Shown here in pieces: positions 1-7,240 of a stretch of DNA of 7,384 nucleotides (position 1 is the first letter of the stretch; each line of letters starts with the position of its first letter). This DNA is from an uncultured Oscillospiraceae bacterium (GTDB lineage: Bacteria > Bacillota > Clostridia > Oscillospirales > Acutalibacteraceae). Where the stretch lies: the NCBI GenBank assembly GCA_900547445.1, contig URGJ01000035.1, forward strand, positions 1 to 7,384. The letters run 5' to 3'. A program made the position numbers and the translations under genes. The notes below the pieces were generated by a model. It searched no databases, was not told where the DNA came from, and worked only from the letters and a program-made list of their open reading frames with translations.

Positions 1-797
1 AGAGCTAAAATCGCCGCGGAGATCTCATCATCTGTAACTGTTACGATTTCATCAACATATTTTGAACAAATATCATATGTAAGGGAACCCGGCTCCTTAA
101 CCGCAATACCGTCGGCTATAGTGGATACCGAATCGAGCCTTTCAATATGCTCGTCGTGAATGGAGTTAAGCATTGACGGAGCGCCCGATGCCTGAACACC
201 GTAAACCTTAATATTGGGGTTAAGGCTCTTTATGGTATAAGCAACACCCGAGATAAGCCCGCCGCCGCCGATAGGCACGATTACCGCGTCCATATCGGGA
301 AGCTGTTCCGCAAGCTCTAAGGCGATGGTCCCCTGACCCGCTATTACATCCGGGTCGTTAAAGGGGTGAATAAAGGTGTAGCCGTTTTGGTCACGAAGCT
401 CTAATGCCTTTTGATACGCGTCATCATAAACACCCTCTACAAGGCAAACCTCAGCGCCGTAGCTTTTTGTAGCCTCTACCTTTGAAATGGGGGCGCTGTC
501 CGGCAGGCAAATAACCGCCTTAATGCCGTTCTTCTGTGCGGCAAGCGCCACACCCTGCGCGTGGTTACCCGCCGAGCAGGCTATTACTCCCCTCTTCTTT
601 TCCTCGGGGCTTAGCTTGGACATTTTGTAGTAAGCGCCCCGCACCTTAAAGGAGCCTGTTATCTGCAAATTTTCGGTTTTGAGATAAAGCTCGGTACCCG
701 GGGCTAACTTCGGCGCATACAAAATGTCGGTCTGTATTGCTACATCCTTTAAGGCAAATCTTGCTTTGTATACATTATCAAGGGTTAGTTCTTCCAT
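1..797 (-). CDS. ilvA: Threonine dehydratase (threonine ammonia-lyase), 3' end cut off by the window
   Basis: A PLP enzyme of fold type II that deaminates L-threonine to 2-oxobutanoate and ammonia, the entry step to isoleucine. I translated 265 full codons from the ATG at 797-795; no stop occurs before the window edge. The PLP lysine lies in GSFKVRGA (Lys51), the substrate/PLP loop is SAGNHAQG (75-82), and the glycine-rich phosphate-binding loop is PIGGGGLISG (175-184). ADGIAVKEPG (228-237) is the usual segment after the catalytic core. A GAGG ribosome binding site (809-806) overlaps the TGA of the ATPase gene upstream, 8 bases from the ATG, so translation is probably coupled. The missing part should carry any C-terminal ACT domain, which would decide between an isoleucine-controlled biosynthetic enzyme and a short catabolic (TdcB-like) one. 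Operon position favours biosynthesis. Serine dehydratase activity is possible in this family. Confidence 0.9.
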   Translation of the reverse strand, partial: MEELTLDNVYKARFALKDVAIQTDILYAPKLAPGTELYLKTENLQITGSFKVRGAYYKMSKLSPEEKKRGVIACSAGNHAQGVALAAQKNGIKAVICLPDSAPISKVEATKSYGAEVCLVEGVYDDAYQKALELRDQNGYTFIHPFNDPDVIAGQGTIALELAEQLPDMDAVIVPIGGGGLISGVAYTIKSLNPNIKVYGVQASGAPSMLNSIHDEHIERLDSVSTIADGIAVKEPGSLTYDICSKYVDEIVTVTDDEISAAILA

Positions 798-807
798 ACT
801 TTTTACC

Positions 808-1992
808 TCACAACAAACTATTTATAAACTGCTCTGCCGCGCGGGGAGAACGGCTGCCGCGGCTTAGAGCGAATGCCTCCGCCTTAATATCAAGCTCCTT
901 TAAATCGAGCTTGATTTCGTTTTTCCTCGCAAGAGAGTGGATAATCTCAAGATAAAGCGCCTTATTCGGCTTTTCAAAATAAACGGTCAGTCCGAATCGG
1001 TCGGATAGGGACATCAGCTCCTGTACGGTATCGCTGTGGTGGATATCGTCACTGCCCTCCCTGTCCGAAAAGCTTTCCTTAACGATATGTCGGCGGTTGC
1101 TTGTAGCGTAAATAACGGCGTTATCCGCCTTTGCCGAAGCCGAGCCCTCAAGGGCGGCTTTCAGCATACTGAAGCAGTCGTCGTTCTTGTTAAAGGATAA
1201 ATCGTCGATAAAAATAATAAATTTAAGGGGATTTTCGGCTATGCGCCCCATTATGTAGGAAAGGCTAAATAACTGGTCCTTTCTAAGCTCTATAAGCCTT
1301 ACCCCGTAATCCGCGAAGTAGTTGGCGCAGGCCTTTACGGTTGAGGACTTGCCCGTTCCCGCATCACCGCACAAGAGCACATTTGCGGCGGGTCTGCCCT
1401 CACAGAGGGCGCGGGTGTTTTCAAATACCTGTTTACGCTCCTCCTCATAGCCGACAAATTCGGTAAGCGAGGTGCTATCGGCTGATTTTACGGGTACTAT
1501 TTCTTCACCCGAAACTCTGAACATCTTAGCCGTGGCAAAGATGCCGTAGCCGTATCTTCCGACATTCTTTAATCTTTCTTCATATATATTTACAAAATCG
1601 GTTTTCTTGTTGTCAAACTGCGGAATATATCCGTCAAAGCTTAAGTTTCCGCAAAGGTCGTTTTCGTCAAGCTCGGTAAGTCTTGAAAAAATTTCAAGCT
1701 CCCTTTTCGCGTTATATCGGAGACTTTGCGGAATTTCGGTCTTCTGCGCCGCCGAAATGATGTATCGGTTTTCGTCGGAAAACACCGCGCGGCACAGAAA
1801 GTCCGAAAAGCAATAATTGTCCTCAGAGAGGGAATAAACAAATTTGCCGAACAGCCTGAGCTTCTCCTGCTTGCCGCCGTCCGTGCTTAAAAGCCCGATA
1901 AAGGCGTTCATTGTATCATATTTTAATATTCCCCTGAACACGCTGAGAGCCGACAGCTCGCACGCAAGCCTTTTTTCCTCCTGTTCGGTCAT
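808..1992 (-). CDS. AAA+ ATPase of the DUF815 type, function unknown, within the ilv operon
   Basis: A 394-residue protein with an N-terminal part of about 165 residues that I do not recognise and a C-terminal AAA+ module. Visible motifs in order: Walker A GDAGTGKSS (209-217, Lys215), Walker B FIIFIDDLS (258-266, Asp263/Asp264), sensor 1 YATSNRRH (295-302, Asn299), arginine-finger-like SDRFG (330-334, Arg332) and sensor 2 SRSPRAAEQF (380-389, Arg384). All ATPase residues are present, so it should bind and hydrolyse ATP. The sequence matches my memory of DUF815 proteins (ATP-binding proteins of unknown role). I see no signal peptide or membrane segment, so it is likely cytoplasmic. It starts 10 bases after ilvD, with an AGGTG ribosome binding site just after the ilvD stop, and ends 10 bases before ilvA. 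Base composition looks like its neighbours'. Its substrate is unknown; a remodelling or chaperone role on an operon product is only a guess. Confidence 0.85.
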   Translation of the reverse strand: MTEQEEKRLACELSALSVFRGILKYDTMNAFIGLLSTDGGKQEKLRLFGKFVYSLSEDNYCFSDFLCRAVFSDENRYIISAAQKTEIPQSLRYNAKRELEIFSRLTELDENDLCGNLSFDGYIPQFDNKKTDFVNIYEERLKNVGRYGYGIFATAKMFRVSGEEIVPVKSADSTSLTEFVGYEEERKQVFENTRALCEGRPAANVLLCGDAGTGKSSTVKACANYFADYGVRLIELRKDQLFSLSYIMGRIAENPLKFIIFIDDLSFNKNDDCFSMLKAALEGSASAKADNAVIYATSNRRHIVKESFSDREGSDDIHHSDTVQELMSLSDRFGLTVYFEKPNKALYLEIIHSLARKNEIKLDLKELDIKAEAFALSRGSRSPRAAEQFINSLL

Positions 1993-2002
1993 TGTTTACA
2001 CC

Positions 2003-3673
2003 TTATCCCTTGAATTTGTTAATAACCGCGCCCTTATCGGCAGAGCTGACCTGATTAGCATATCGGGCGAGCGCGCCGCCTATATCGGTTTTGCGCTTTA
2101 TTTCCATTGTCTTTTTGCGTTCCTCGATTTCTTCGTCAGAAACCTTTAATTCAATCGAGTATTCGGGGATATTGATTGAAATAATGTCCCCGTCCTTAAC
2201 ATAGGCAATTATACCGCCGCTTACAGCCTCGGGGGAGATGTGACCGATGCAGGCGCCCCTTGTAGCGCCCGAAAAACGGCCGTCTGTAATAAGGGCAACA
2301 TCCTTATCAAGTCCCATTCCCGCAATAGCGGAGGTCGGCGAGAGCATTTCCCTCATACCGGGGCCGCCGGCAGGACCTTCGTAGCGGATAACCACAACAT
2401 CGCCCTTTTCTATCTTTCCGGCGTAAATGGCGGCGATAGCCTCCTCCTCGCTGTCATAAACCTTTGCGGGCCCTTCGTGAACCAGCATTTCGGGGGCGAC
2501 CGCACTGCGCTTTACAACACAGCCGTCGGGCGCGATATTACCCCTTAGCACAGCGATACCGCCTGTTTTTGAATAGGGGTTTTCCACCGTGCGGATAGTT
2601 TCGGTATCCTTATTTACGGCATTCTCTATATTCTCGCCCAAGGTCTTGCCGGTGCAGGTCATAGCGCTTGTGTCTAATAGACCGAGCTTTGTAAGCTCCT
2701 TTAATACCGCGTAAACTCCGCCCGCCTCGTTTAAGTCCTCCATATAGGTGCGTCCCGCAGGGGCTAAGTGACAGAGGTTGGGGGTTTTTTCGCTTATCTC
2801 GTTCGCCATATCAAGGTTAAATTCCACACCGCACTCGTTAGCGATTGCGGGCAGATGAAGCATACTGTTTGTAGAACAGCCGAGCGCCATATCGGCGGTA
2901 ATAGCGTTTCTTATAGCCTTTTCGGTCATAATATCGCGCGGACGGATATTATTCTTAACAAGCTCCATAATCTGCATACCCGCGTGCTTTGCAAGCTCAA
3001 TTCTTGCCGAATAAACCGCAGGGATTGTACCGTTGCCGCGAAGTCCCATACCTAAAACCTCGGTTAAGCAGTTCATCGAGTTTGCGGTATACATTCCCGA
3101 GCATGAGCCGCAGGTAGGACAGGTGTTTTCCTCGCATACGCAGAGCTTTTCATCGTCAATCTTTCCTGCCTTGTAAGCGCCTACCGCCTCAAACATACTT
3201 GAAAGGCTGGTCTTTTTGCCGTCAACCCTGCCCGCAAGCATAGGGCCACCGCTTACGAAAACGGTGGGGATATTAACCCTTGCCGCCGCCATTAAAAGAC
3301 CCGGGACATTCTTATCGCAGTTAGGCACCATAACAAGTCCGTCAAAGCCGTGGGATAACACCATAGCCTCGGTGGAATCGGCGATTAAATCGCGGGTGAT
3401 AAGGGAATATTTCATTCCCGTATGACCCATTGCGATACCGTCACAGACGGCGATTGCGGGGAATACAATAGGCGTTCCTCCCGCCATAGCAACCCCCATT
3501 TTTACCGCCTCAACGATTTTGTCAAGGTTCATATGACCGGGAACTATCTCGTTATAGGAGCTGACAATACCTATAAGGGGTCTTGCCTGCTCCTCCTTTG
3601 TAAGTCCCAGCGCATGGTAGAGACTGCGGTGGGGAGCGTTGTGCGCTCCGTCAACTATTCTATCCTTAACCAT
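2003..3673 (-). CDS. ilvD: Dihydroxy-acid dehydratase
   Basis: An iron-sulfur dehydratase that converts 2,3-dihydroxy-isovalerate and 2,3-dihydroxy-3-methylvalerate to the 2-keto acids that are transaminated to valine and isoleucine. From the ATG at 3673 it has 556 residues, normal for the family. Visible motifs: CDGIAMGH (77-84), NCDKNVPG (118-125, cluster Cys119, metal-binding Asp120 and Lys121, the lysine being carbamylated in this family), and CPTCGSCSGM (185-194) with the second cluster cysteine. The place where [2Fe-2S] members have a third cysteine reads IVPGHMN, without cysteine, as in the E. coli [4Fe-4S] enzyme, so an oxygen-sensitive cluster is likely (inference). The frame also opens at a TTG at 3688, but AGGAG at 3685-3681 sits 7 bases before the ATG at 3673, which decides the start. 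It follows ilvC by 15 bases. Confidence 0.96.
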   Translation of the reverse strand: MVKDRIVDGAHNAPHRSLYHALGLTKEEQARPLIGIVSSYNEIVPGHMNLDKIVEAVKMGVAMAGGTPIVFPAIAVCDGIAMGHTGMKYSLITRDLIADSTEAMVLSHGFDGLVMVPNCDKNVPGLLMAAARVNIPTVFVSGGPMLAGRVDGKKTSLSSMFEAVGAYKAGKIDDEKLCVCEENTCPTCGSCSGMYTANSMNCLTEVLGMGLRGNGTIPAVYSARIELAKHAGMQIMELVKNNIRPRDIMTEKAIRNAITADMALGCSTNSMLHLPAIANECGVEFNLDMANEISEKTPNLCHLAPAGRTYMEDLNEAGGVYAVLKELTKLGLLDTSAMTCTGKTLGENIENAVNKDTETIRTVENPYSKTGGIAVLRGNIAPDGCVVKRSAVAPEMLVHEGPAKVYDSEEEAIAAIYAGKIEKGDVVVIRYEGPAGGPGMREMLSPTSAIAGMGLDKDVALITDGRFSGATRGACIGHISPEAVSGGIIAYVKDGDIISINIPEYSIELKVSDEEIEERKKTMEIKRKTDIGGALARYANQVSSADKGAVINKFKG

Positions 3674-3680
3674 ATCGGTT

Positions 3681-3685
3681 CTCCT
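3681..3685 (-). promoter_or_regulatory. Ribosome binding site that fixes the ilvD start
   Basis: AGGAG lies 7 bases before the ATG at 3673-3671 and inside the five extra codons that an upstream TTG start (3688) would add. The ATG is therefore the true start. The site lies in the short gap right after the ilvC stop codon (TGA, 3691-3689). Confidence 0.85.
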
Positions 3686-3688
3686 CAA

Positions 3689-4705
3689 TCAGTTATTGAT
3701 GAGCTTATCCTCGTCGCTCCAGCTGTAAAGCTTTCTTACTTCCTTGCCGACCTTCTCAGACGGATGCTCTGAGGCTATTTTACGCATTGCATTGAAGTGA
3801 ACCTGTGAGCCGGCGTCGGACATATCGAGCAAGAAGTCCTTAGCAAAGGTACCGTCCTGAATATCGGAAAGAATCTTCTTCATAGCCTTTTTGGTGTCCT
3901 CGGTGATAATCTTAGGCCCTGTGATGTAGTCGCCGTATTCAGCGGTGTTGGAGATTGAGTAGCGCATACCCTCAAAGCCGCTCTGGTAAATAAGGTCAAC
4001 GATAAGCTTCATTTCGTGAATGCACTCGAAGTAAGCGTTTCTGGGGTCATAGCCCGCCTCAACAAGAGTCTCAAAGCCTGCCTGCATAAGAGCGCAAACG
4101 CCGCCGCAGAGAACCGCCTGCTCGCCGAAGAGGTCTGTTTCGGTCTCGGTGCGGAAGGTGGTCTCAAGCACGCCCGCGCGGGCGCCGCCGATACCTAAAG
4201 CATAGGCAAGGCCGATTTCGAGCGCGTCGCCGGTTGCGTCCTGCTCAACCGCTACAAGGCAGGGAACGCCCTTGCCCGCCTGATACTCACTGCGAACGGT
4301 GTGACCGGGGCCCTTCGGAGCAATCATAATAACATTTACATTCTTCGGCGGCTTAATGCATCCGAAATGGATATTAAAGCCGTGTGCGAAAGCAAGGGTC
4401 TTGCCCTCGGTAAGGTTGGGCTCAATGCTCTCCTTATAAAGCTTAGCCTGCTTTTCATCGTTAATAAGAATCATAATGATGTCAGCCTTTGCGGCGGCTT
4501 CGGCAGAGGTCATAACGGTAAGACCCTGAGACTCAGCCTTTGCCCAGCTCTTAGAGCCCTTGTAAAGACCAACGATTACATCTACGCCGGAATCCTTTAA
4601 ATTGAGGGCGTGGGCGTGACCCTGTGAGCCGTAGCCGATGATTGCAACGGTTTTGCCGTTAAGTTTTGCTAAATTACAGTCCTGTTGATAATAAATTTTT
4701 TGCAT
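3689..4705 (-). CDS. ilvC: Ketol-acid reductoisomerase, class I (short form)
   Basis: Rearranges and reduces acetolactate and acetohydroxybutyrate to the dihydroxy acids used by IlvD; a cytoplasmic Mg2+ enzyme. At 338 residues it is the short class I form. The Rossmann motif is GYGSQGHAH (24-32) and the catalytic histidine is His108 in AHGFNIHFG. The C-terminal knotted domain carries the metal and substrate residues Asp191 and Glu195 (TDLFGEQ), Glu227, Glu231 (ECIHEM) and Ser252 (SISNTAEYGD). The cofactor loop reads GLYKGSKSW (46-54): both phosphate-binding serines (Ser51, Ser53) are kept, but Tyr48 stands where many NADPH-dependent enzymes have arginine. NADPH use remains likely but is not certain. 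The ATG at 4705 has AAGGAG at 4720-4715, 9 bases upstream. The gap after ilvN is 38 AT-rich bases with no visible terminator. Confidence 0.97.
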   Translation of the reverse strand: MQKIYYQQDCNLAKLNGKTVAIIGYGSQGHAHALNLKDSGVDVIVGLYKGSKSWAKAESQGLTVMTSAEAAAKADIIMILINDEKQAKLYKESIEPNLTEGKTLAFAHGFNIHFGCIKPPKNVNVIMIAPKGPGHTVRSEYQAGKGVPCLVAVEQDATGDALEIGLAYALGIGGARAGVLETTFRTETETDLFGEQAVLCGGVCALMQAGFETLVEAGYDPRNAYFECIHEMKLIVDLIYQSGFEGMRYSISNTAEYGDYITGPKIITEDTKKAMKKILSDIQDGTFAKDFLLDMSDAGSQVHFNAMRKIASEHPSEKVGKEVRKLYSWSDEDKLINN

Positions 4706-4743
4706 AGTATATTACTCCTTTAAAATAATATTAAAATTAGTTA

Positions 4744-5232
4744 TTAAACAATACTGCGTCCTCTTTCAAGGGCGACAACGCCTGTTCTGCAAAGCTCGAT
4801 TATACCGAGGGGCTTTACAACATTGATAAAGGCGTTGATTTTTGAAGGCTCGCCCGTAACTTCAACGCAAAGGGTATCAGGATTGTAGTCGATAACCTTG
4901 GCTCTGTAAATCTCGGACGCCGCCATTACCTCGCTTCGGTTTTCGGGGGAATTTTTGACCTTTACAAGCATTAATTCCCGCTCAACCGTCTGTTCCTCGT
5001 CGAGAAGCTCAACATTTTTTACATTATGAAGCTTCTTAAGCTGGTTAATAAGCTGTTCCCTCGCGTAATCATCCCCTTTTAAGGTGACGGTAATTCGGGA
5101 AAACTCGGGATTATCGGTTTCGCCGACCGTAAGGGAGTCAATATTAAACCCCTTTCTCATAAAGAGACCCGAAACCCTTGTAAGCACGCCGTATTTGTTT
5201 TCGACCAGCGCCGCAATTACAAATCTTTTCAT
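4744..5232 (-). CDS. ilvN: Acetohydroxyacid synthase (acetolactate synthase), small regulatory subunit
   Basis: The regulatory partner of IlvB: it raises the catalytic subunit's activity and carries valine feedback inhibition. It has 162 residues, the usual length of the single-unit bacterial type. An N-terminal ACT domain spans about residues 1-75, with the typical run ENKYGVLTRVSGLF then RKGFNIDSL; the rest is the C-terminal small-subunit domain (NAFINVVKPLGI, about 133-144). Asn12, Gly15 and Asn30 correspond to the valine-binding positions known from E. coli IlvH, so feedback control is probably intact (inference). Its ATG overlaps the ilvB stop as ATGA, and its ribosome binding site lies inside the ilvB 3' end. 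Coupled translation suits a fixed subunit ratio. It could equally be named ilvH; the product is the same. Confidence 0.96.
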   Translation of the reverse strand: MKRFVIAALVENKYGVLTRVSGLFMRKGFNIDSLTVGETDNPEFSRITVTLKGDDYAREQLINQLKKLHNVKNVELLDEEQTVERELMLVKVKNSPENRSEVMAASEIYRAKVIDYNPDTLCVEVTGEPSKINAFINVVKPLGIIELCRTGVVALERGRSIV

Positions 5233-6929
5233 TTGCTCGCCTCCTCCTTTGAAGTAATAATATCTTCAATAGAGCCGCCGGGCGGCAGCATAGGAAGAAC
5301 AAATTCGTCCTTGCCGATAACCGCATCTATAAGGTAAGGACCGTTATGGGTCATAGCCCGCTTAAAGGCTGCCTCAAACTCCTCGGGAGTAGCGACAAGC
5401 TCACCGGGAAGCCCGAACGCGTCCGCAAGCTTTACAAAATCGGTCTTTCTGCCAAGCACGGTGTTTGAATAACGCTTGCCGTAGAAAAGGGTCTGCCATT
5501 GGCGCACCATTCCGAGCACTCCGTTATCCATAATAACTATCGCAACGGGGGTATTATATGTAACGGCGGTTGCAAGCTCGTTTAAATTCATTCCGAAACT
5601 GCCGTCCCCCGTGATAAGTACGGTGCGGTCGCCGGACGCTATCTGCGCGCCTATCGCCGCGCCGAGGCCGTAGCCCATTGTGCCGAGGCCTCCGCTTGAG
5701 GCAAAACGGCGGGTTCTTTCAAAATCGGTGTACTGCGCTGCCCACATCTGGTGCTGACCTACATCTGTGGCGATAATTGTATTCTCGTCCTTGACCTCGT
5801 TTATTATATCAAACATCTTTTTAGGGGTAAGGGCGTATTCGTCCGCCGCCTCGTTTTCATCGCTTATTTCCTTGCCCTTTGCTTTAAGAGCGGCGATTTC
5901 TTCATTCCATTCGGGGTGGCTTTGTTTTTCGCATTTTTCAAGTATTCTCGAAAGAGAAGAAACAATATCGCCTATTATACCCACGTCGACCTTTACATTT
6001 TTATTAATCTCGGAAAGGTCGGTATCAAGCTGAATAATTTTGGCGTTTTTGCAGTATTTTGCGGTGTTTCCCGTCGCCCTGTCGCTGAAGCGTACGCCGA
6101 TACCGATTATAAGGTCTGCTTCCTTATTTGCCATTGACGAAGCGTACTTGCCGTGCATACCCTGCATACCGAGAAACCGTTGATAAGAGTTGGGCAGGGC
6201 CGAAAGCCCCATAAAGGTACAGCCTATATAGCCGTCAATCTTTTCGGCAAGCGCCTTAATATCGTTTGTCATACCCTCGCCCGCGGCGCCGCCGCCTATG
6301 TAAATATAAGGTCTTTTCGCCTTATTAATAAGCTCTACCGCGCGGTCAATATCGCTGTCGGGCGCTTTTGCCTGCTCGTAAAACGGAACAACGCCCTTGT
6401 ACTCAAACTCGCACTCGGCTATCTGAACATCTTTTGGAATATCGATAAGCACAGGGCCGGGTCTGCCCGACTTTGCAATTGCGAATGCTTCGCGGATAGT
6501 GTCCGCAAGCTCTGTTACATCGCTTACAAAATAGTTGTGCTTGGTAATCGGTAGGGTAATACCCGTAATATTTATCTCCTGAAAGCTGTCCTTTCCAATA
6601 AGGGTGGTCGGCACGTTGCCCGTAATAGCCACCATCGGTATCGAATCGAGCATCGCCGTAGCAATACCCGTGACAAGGTTTGTTGCCCCCGGGCCCGAAG
6701 TTGCGATTACAACGCCCACCTTGCCCGTAACGCGGGAATAACCGTCCGCCGCGTGGGACGCTCCCTGCTCGTGGGCGGTAAGATAATGGTTGATTCTATC
6801 GCTCGCCTTATAAAGCTCGTCATAAATGTTAAGTACCTGACCTCCCGGGTAACCGAAAACATCGGTAACGCCCTGCTCTATAAGGGTTTCAATGACAATG
6901 CGCGCGCCTGTCATTTTTTCATTATTCAT
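5229..6929 (-). CDS. ilvB: Acetohydroxyacid synthase (acetolactate synthase), large catalytic subunit
   Basis: A thiamine-diphosphate and FAD enzyme that joins two pyruvates to acetolactate, or pyruvate and 2-oxobutanoate to acetohydroxybutyrate, the first shared step of the pathway. It has 566 residues, normal for the family. The N-terminal TPP domain has YPGGQVLNIYDELY (27-40) and the catalytic Glu54 in AHEQGASHAADGY; ATSGPGATNL (76-85) and GKDSFQE (112-118) follow. The middle FAD-type domain has IGIGVRFSDRATG. The C-terminal TPP domain has GQHQMWAAQY (391-400), SGGLGTMGYG (412-421) and the Mg2+/TPP motif starting GDGSFGMNLNE (441) and ending at Asn469, with Asp468 where Asn is common. The biosynthetic-type motifs and the partner ilvN argue against a catabolic AlsS. 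AGGAGG (6945-6940) sits 10 bases before the ATG. It is the first gene of the operon, behind the T-box. Confidence 0.97.
   Translation of the reverse strand: MNNEKMTGARIVIETLIEQGVTDVFGYPGGQVLNIYDELYKASDRINHYLTAHEQGASHAADGYSRVTGKVGVVIATSGPGATNLVTGIATAMLDSIPMVAITGNVPTTLIGKDSFQEINITGITLPITKHNYFVSDVTELADTIREAFAIAKSGRPGPVLIDIPKDVQIAECEFEYKGVVPFYEQAKAPDSDIDRAVELINKAKRPYIYIGGGAAGEGMTNDIKALAEKIDGYIGCTFMGLSALPNSYQRFLGMQGMHGKYASSMANKEADLIIGIGVRFSDRATGNTAKYCKNAKIIQLDTDLSEINKNVKVDVGIIGDIVSSLSRILEKCEKQSHPEWNEEIAALKAKGKEISDENEAADEYALTPKKMFDIINEVKDENTIIATDVGQHQMWAAQYTDFERTRRFASSGGLGTMGYGLGAAIGAQIASGDRTVLITGDGSFGMNLNELATAVTYNTPVAIVIMDNGVLGMVRQWQTLFYGKRYSNTVLGRKTDFVKLADAFGLPGELVATPEEFEAAFKRAMTHNGPYLIDAVIGKDEFVLPMLPPGGSIEDIITSKEEASK
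5240..5247 (-). promoter_or_regulatory. Ribosome binding site of ilvN, embedded in ilvB
   Basis: AAAGGAGG lies within the last codons of ilvB, 7 bases before the ilvN ATG. With the ATGA stop/start overlap it supports translational coupling of the two synthase subunits. Confidence 0.8.
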
Positions 6930-6939
6930 TAAAAGATAA

Positions 6940-6945
6940 CCTCCT
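6940..6945 (-). promoter_or_regulatory. Ribosome binding site of ilvB
   Basis: A complete AGGAGG lies 10 bases before the ATG at 6929 and 9 bases after the terminator U-run. It is outside the terminator hairpin, so control acts on transcription read-through rather than by hiding this site. Confidence 0.85.
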
Positions 6946-6954
6946 ATTAGCTAT

Positions 6955-7007
6955 AAAAAATGCTTCCGCCTCTTTGCTATCCGCTGATAACGTAAAGAGA
7001 CGAAAGC
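6955..7007 (-). terminator. Intrinsic terminator of the T-box, ahead of ilvB
   Basis: The 14-base arm GCTTTCGTCTCTTT (7007-6994) pairs fully with AAAGAGGCGGAAGC (6975-6962), including two G-U pairs, around an 18-base loop. A then six T follow (6961-6955). The 3' arm repeats the AAAGAG and GCGGAAG strands of the antiterminator, so it competes for the same partner. Confidence 0.95.
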
Positions 7008-7047
7008 GTTAAATTACAAAATTTATTCTTCCGCGGTACCACTCTTT
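6994..7047 (-). promoter_or_regulatory. T-box antiterminator with UGGU tRNA-acceptor bulge
   Basis: AAAGAG (7047-7042) pairs with CTCTTT (6999-6994), and GCGGAAG (7034-7028) pairs with CTTTCGT (7006-7000) allowing G-U pairs. The 7-base bulge TGGTACC (7041-7035) lies between. UGGU would pair with an ACCA acceptor end, that is discriminator A73, as in leucine tRNAs, which agrees with the CUC specifier. The 3' strand is shared with the terminator, so the two folds exclude each other. Confidence 0.92.
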
Positions 7048-7155
7048 TTCACCGCCCCCGCTCGGAACGGCGCGCTCAGATGCTTAACACATCTTAACTC
7101 TGTCACGGGAGTTCCCGTCTGCTCCTACTTTCAAGAGATTTCGGGCAGCCGCTCC

Positions 7156-7240
7156 GCGGTGAGTTCGGCATTTATTTATCAATGCCTTTCACCAACCGGC
7201 ATCTCTCTGTCAGACAAAAGTCAAACACCTACTGCTCCGC
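7156..7240 (-). promoter_or_regulatory. T-box Stem I specifier loop with CUC (Leu) codon at 7163-7161
   Basis: The internal loop is closed below by GCGG (7240-7237) with CCGC (7159-7156) and above by a 7-pair helix. Its 5' side holds AGTA (7233-7230) and its 3' side GAA (7166-7164), the usual S-turn partners. The triplet right after GAA is CTC, followed by A, which is the register used by specifier codons. It reads leucine. No ATC or GTC triplet sits in this register, so isoleucine and valine are not supported. Confidence 0.85.

Noticed and set aside
737..2149. Plus-strand open frames opposite ilvA, the ATPase gene and ilvD, plus a minus-strand frame at 1641-1841
   Set aside because: They lie over strongly supported genes, their translations are rich in Cys, Arg and Ser with no recognisable motif, and none has a convincing ribosome binding site.
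3674..3688. TTG start that would lengthen IlvD by five residues and abut the ilvC stop
   Set aside because: A good AGGAG lies inside those five codons, 7 bases before an ATG at 3673, and the family starts near that ATG. The TTG has no ribosome binding site of its own.
4706..4743. Possible internal promoter or terminator in the ilvN-ilvC gap
   Set aside because: The 38 bases are AT-rich but hold no hairpin with a T-run and no -35/-10 pair, only the ilvC ribosome binding site.
2240..6554. Plus-strand open frames opposite ilvD, ilvC and ilvB, up to 133 codons, plus a minus-strand frame at 5144-5326
   Set aside because: They mirror conserved coding sequence on the other strand; their length is explained by codon bias of the real genes.
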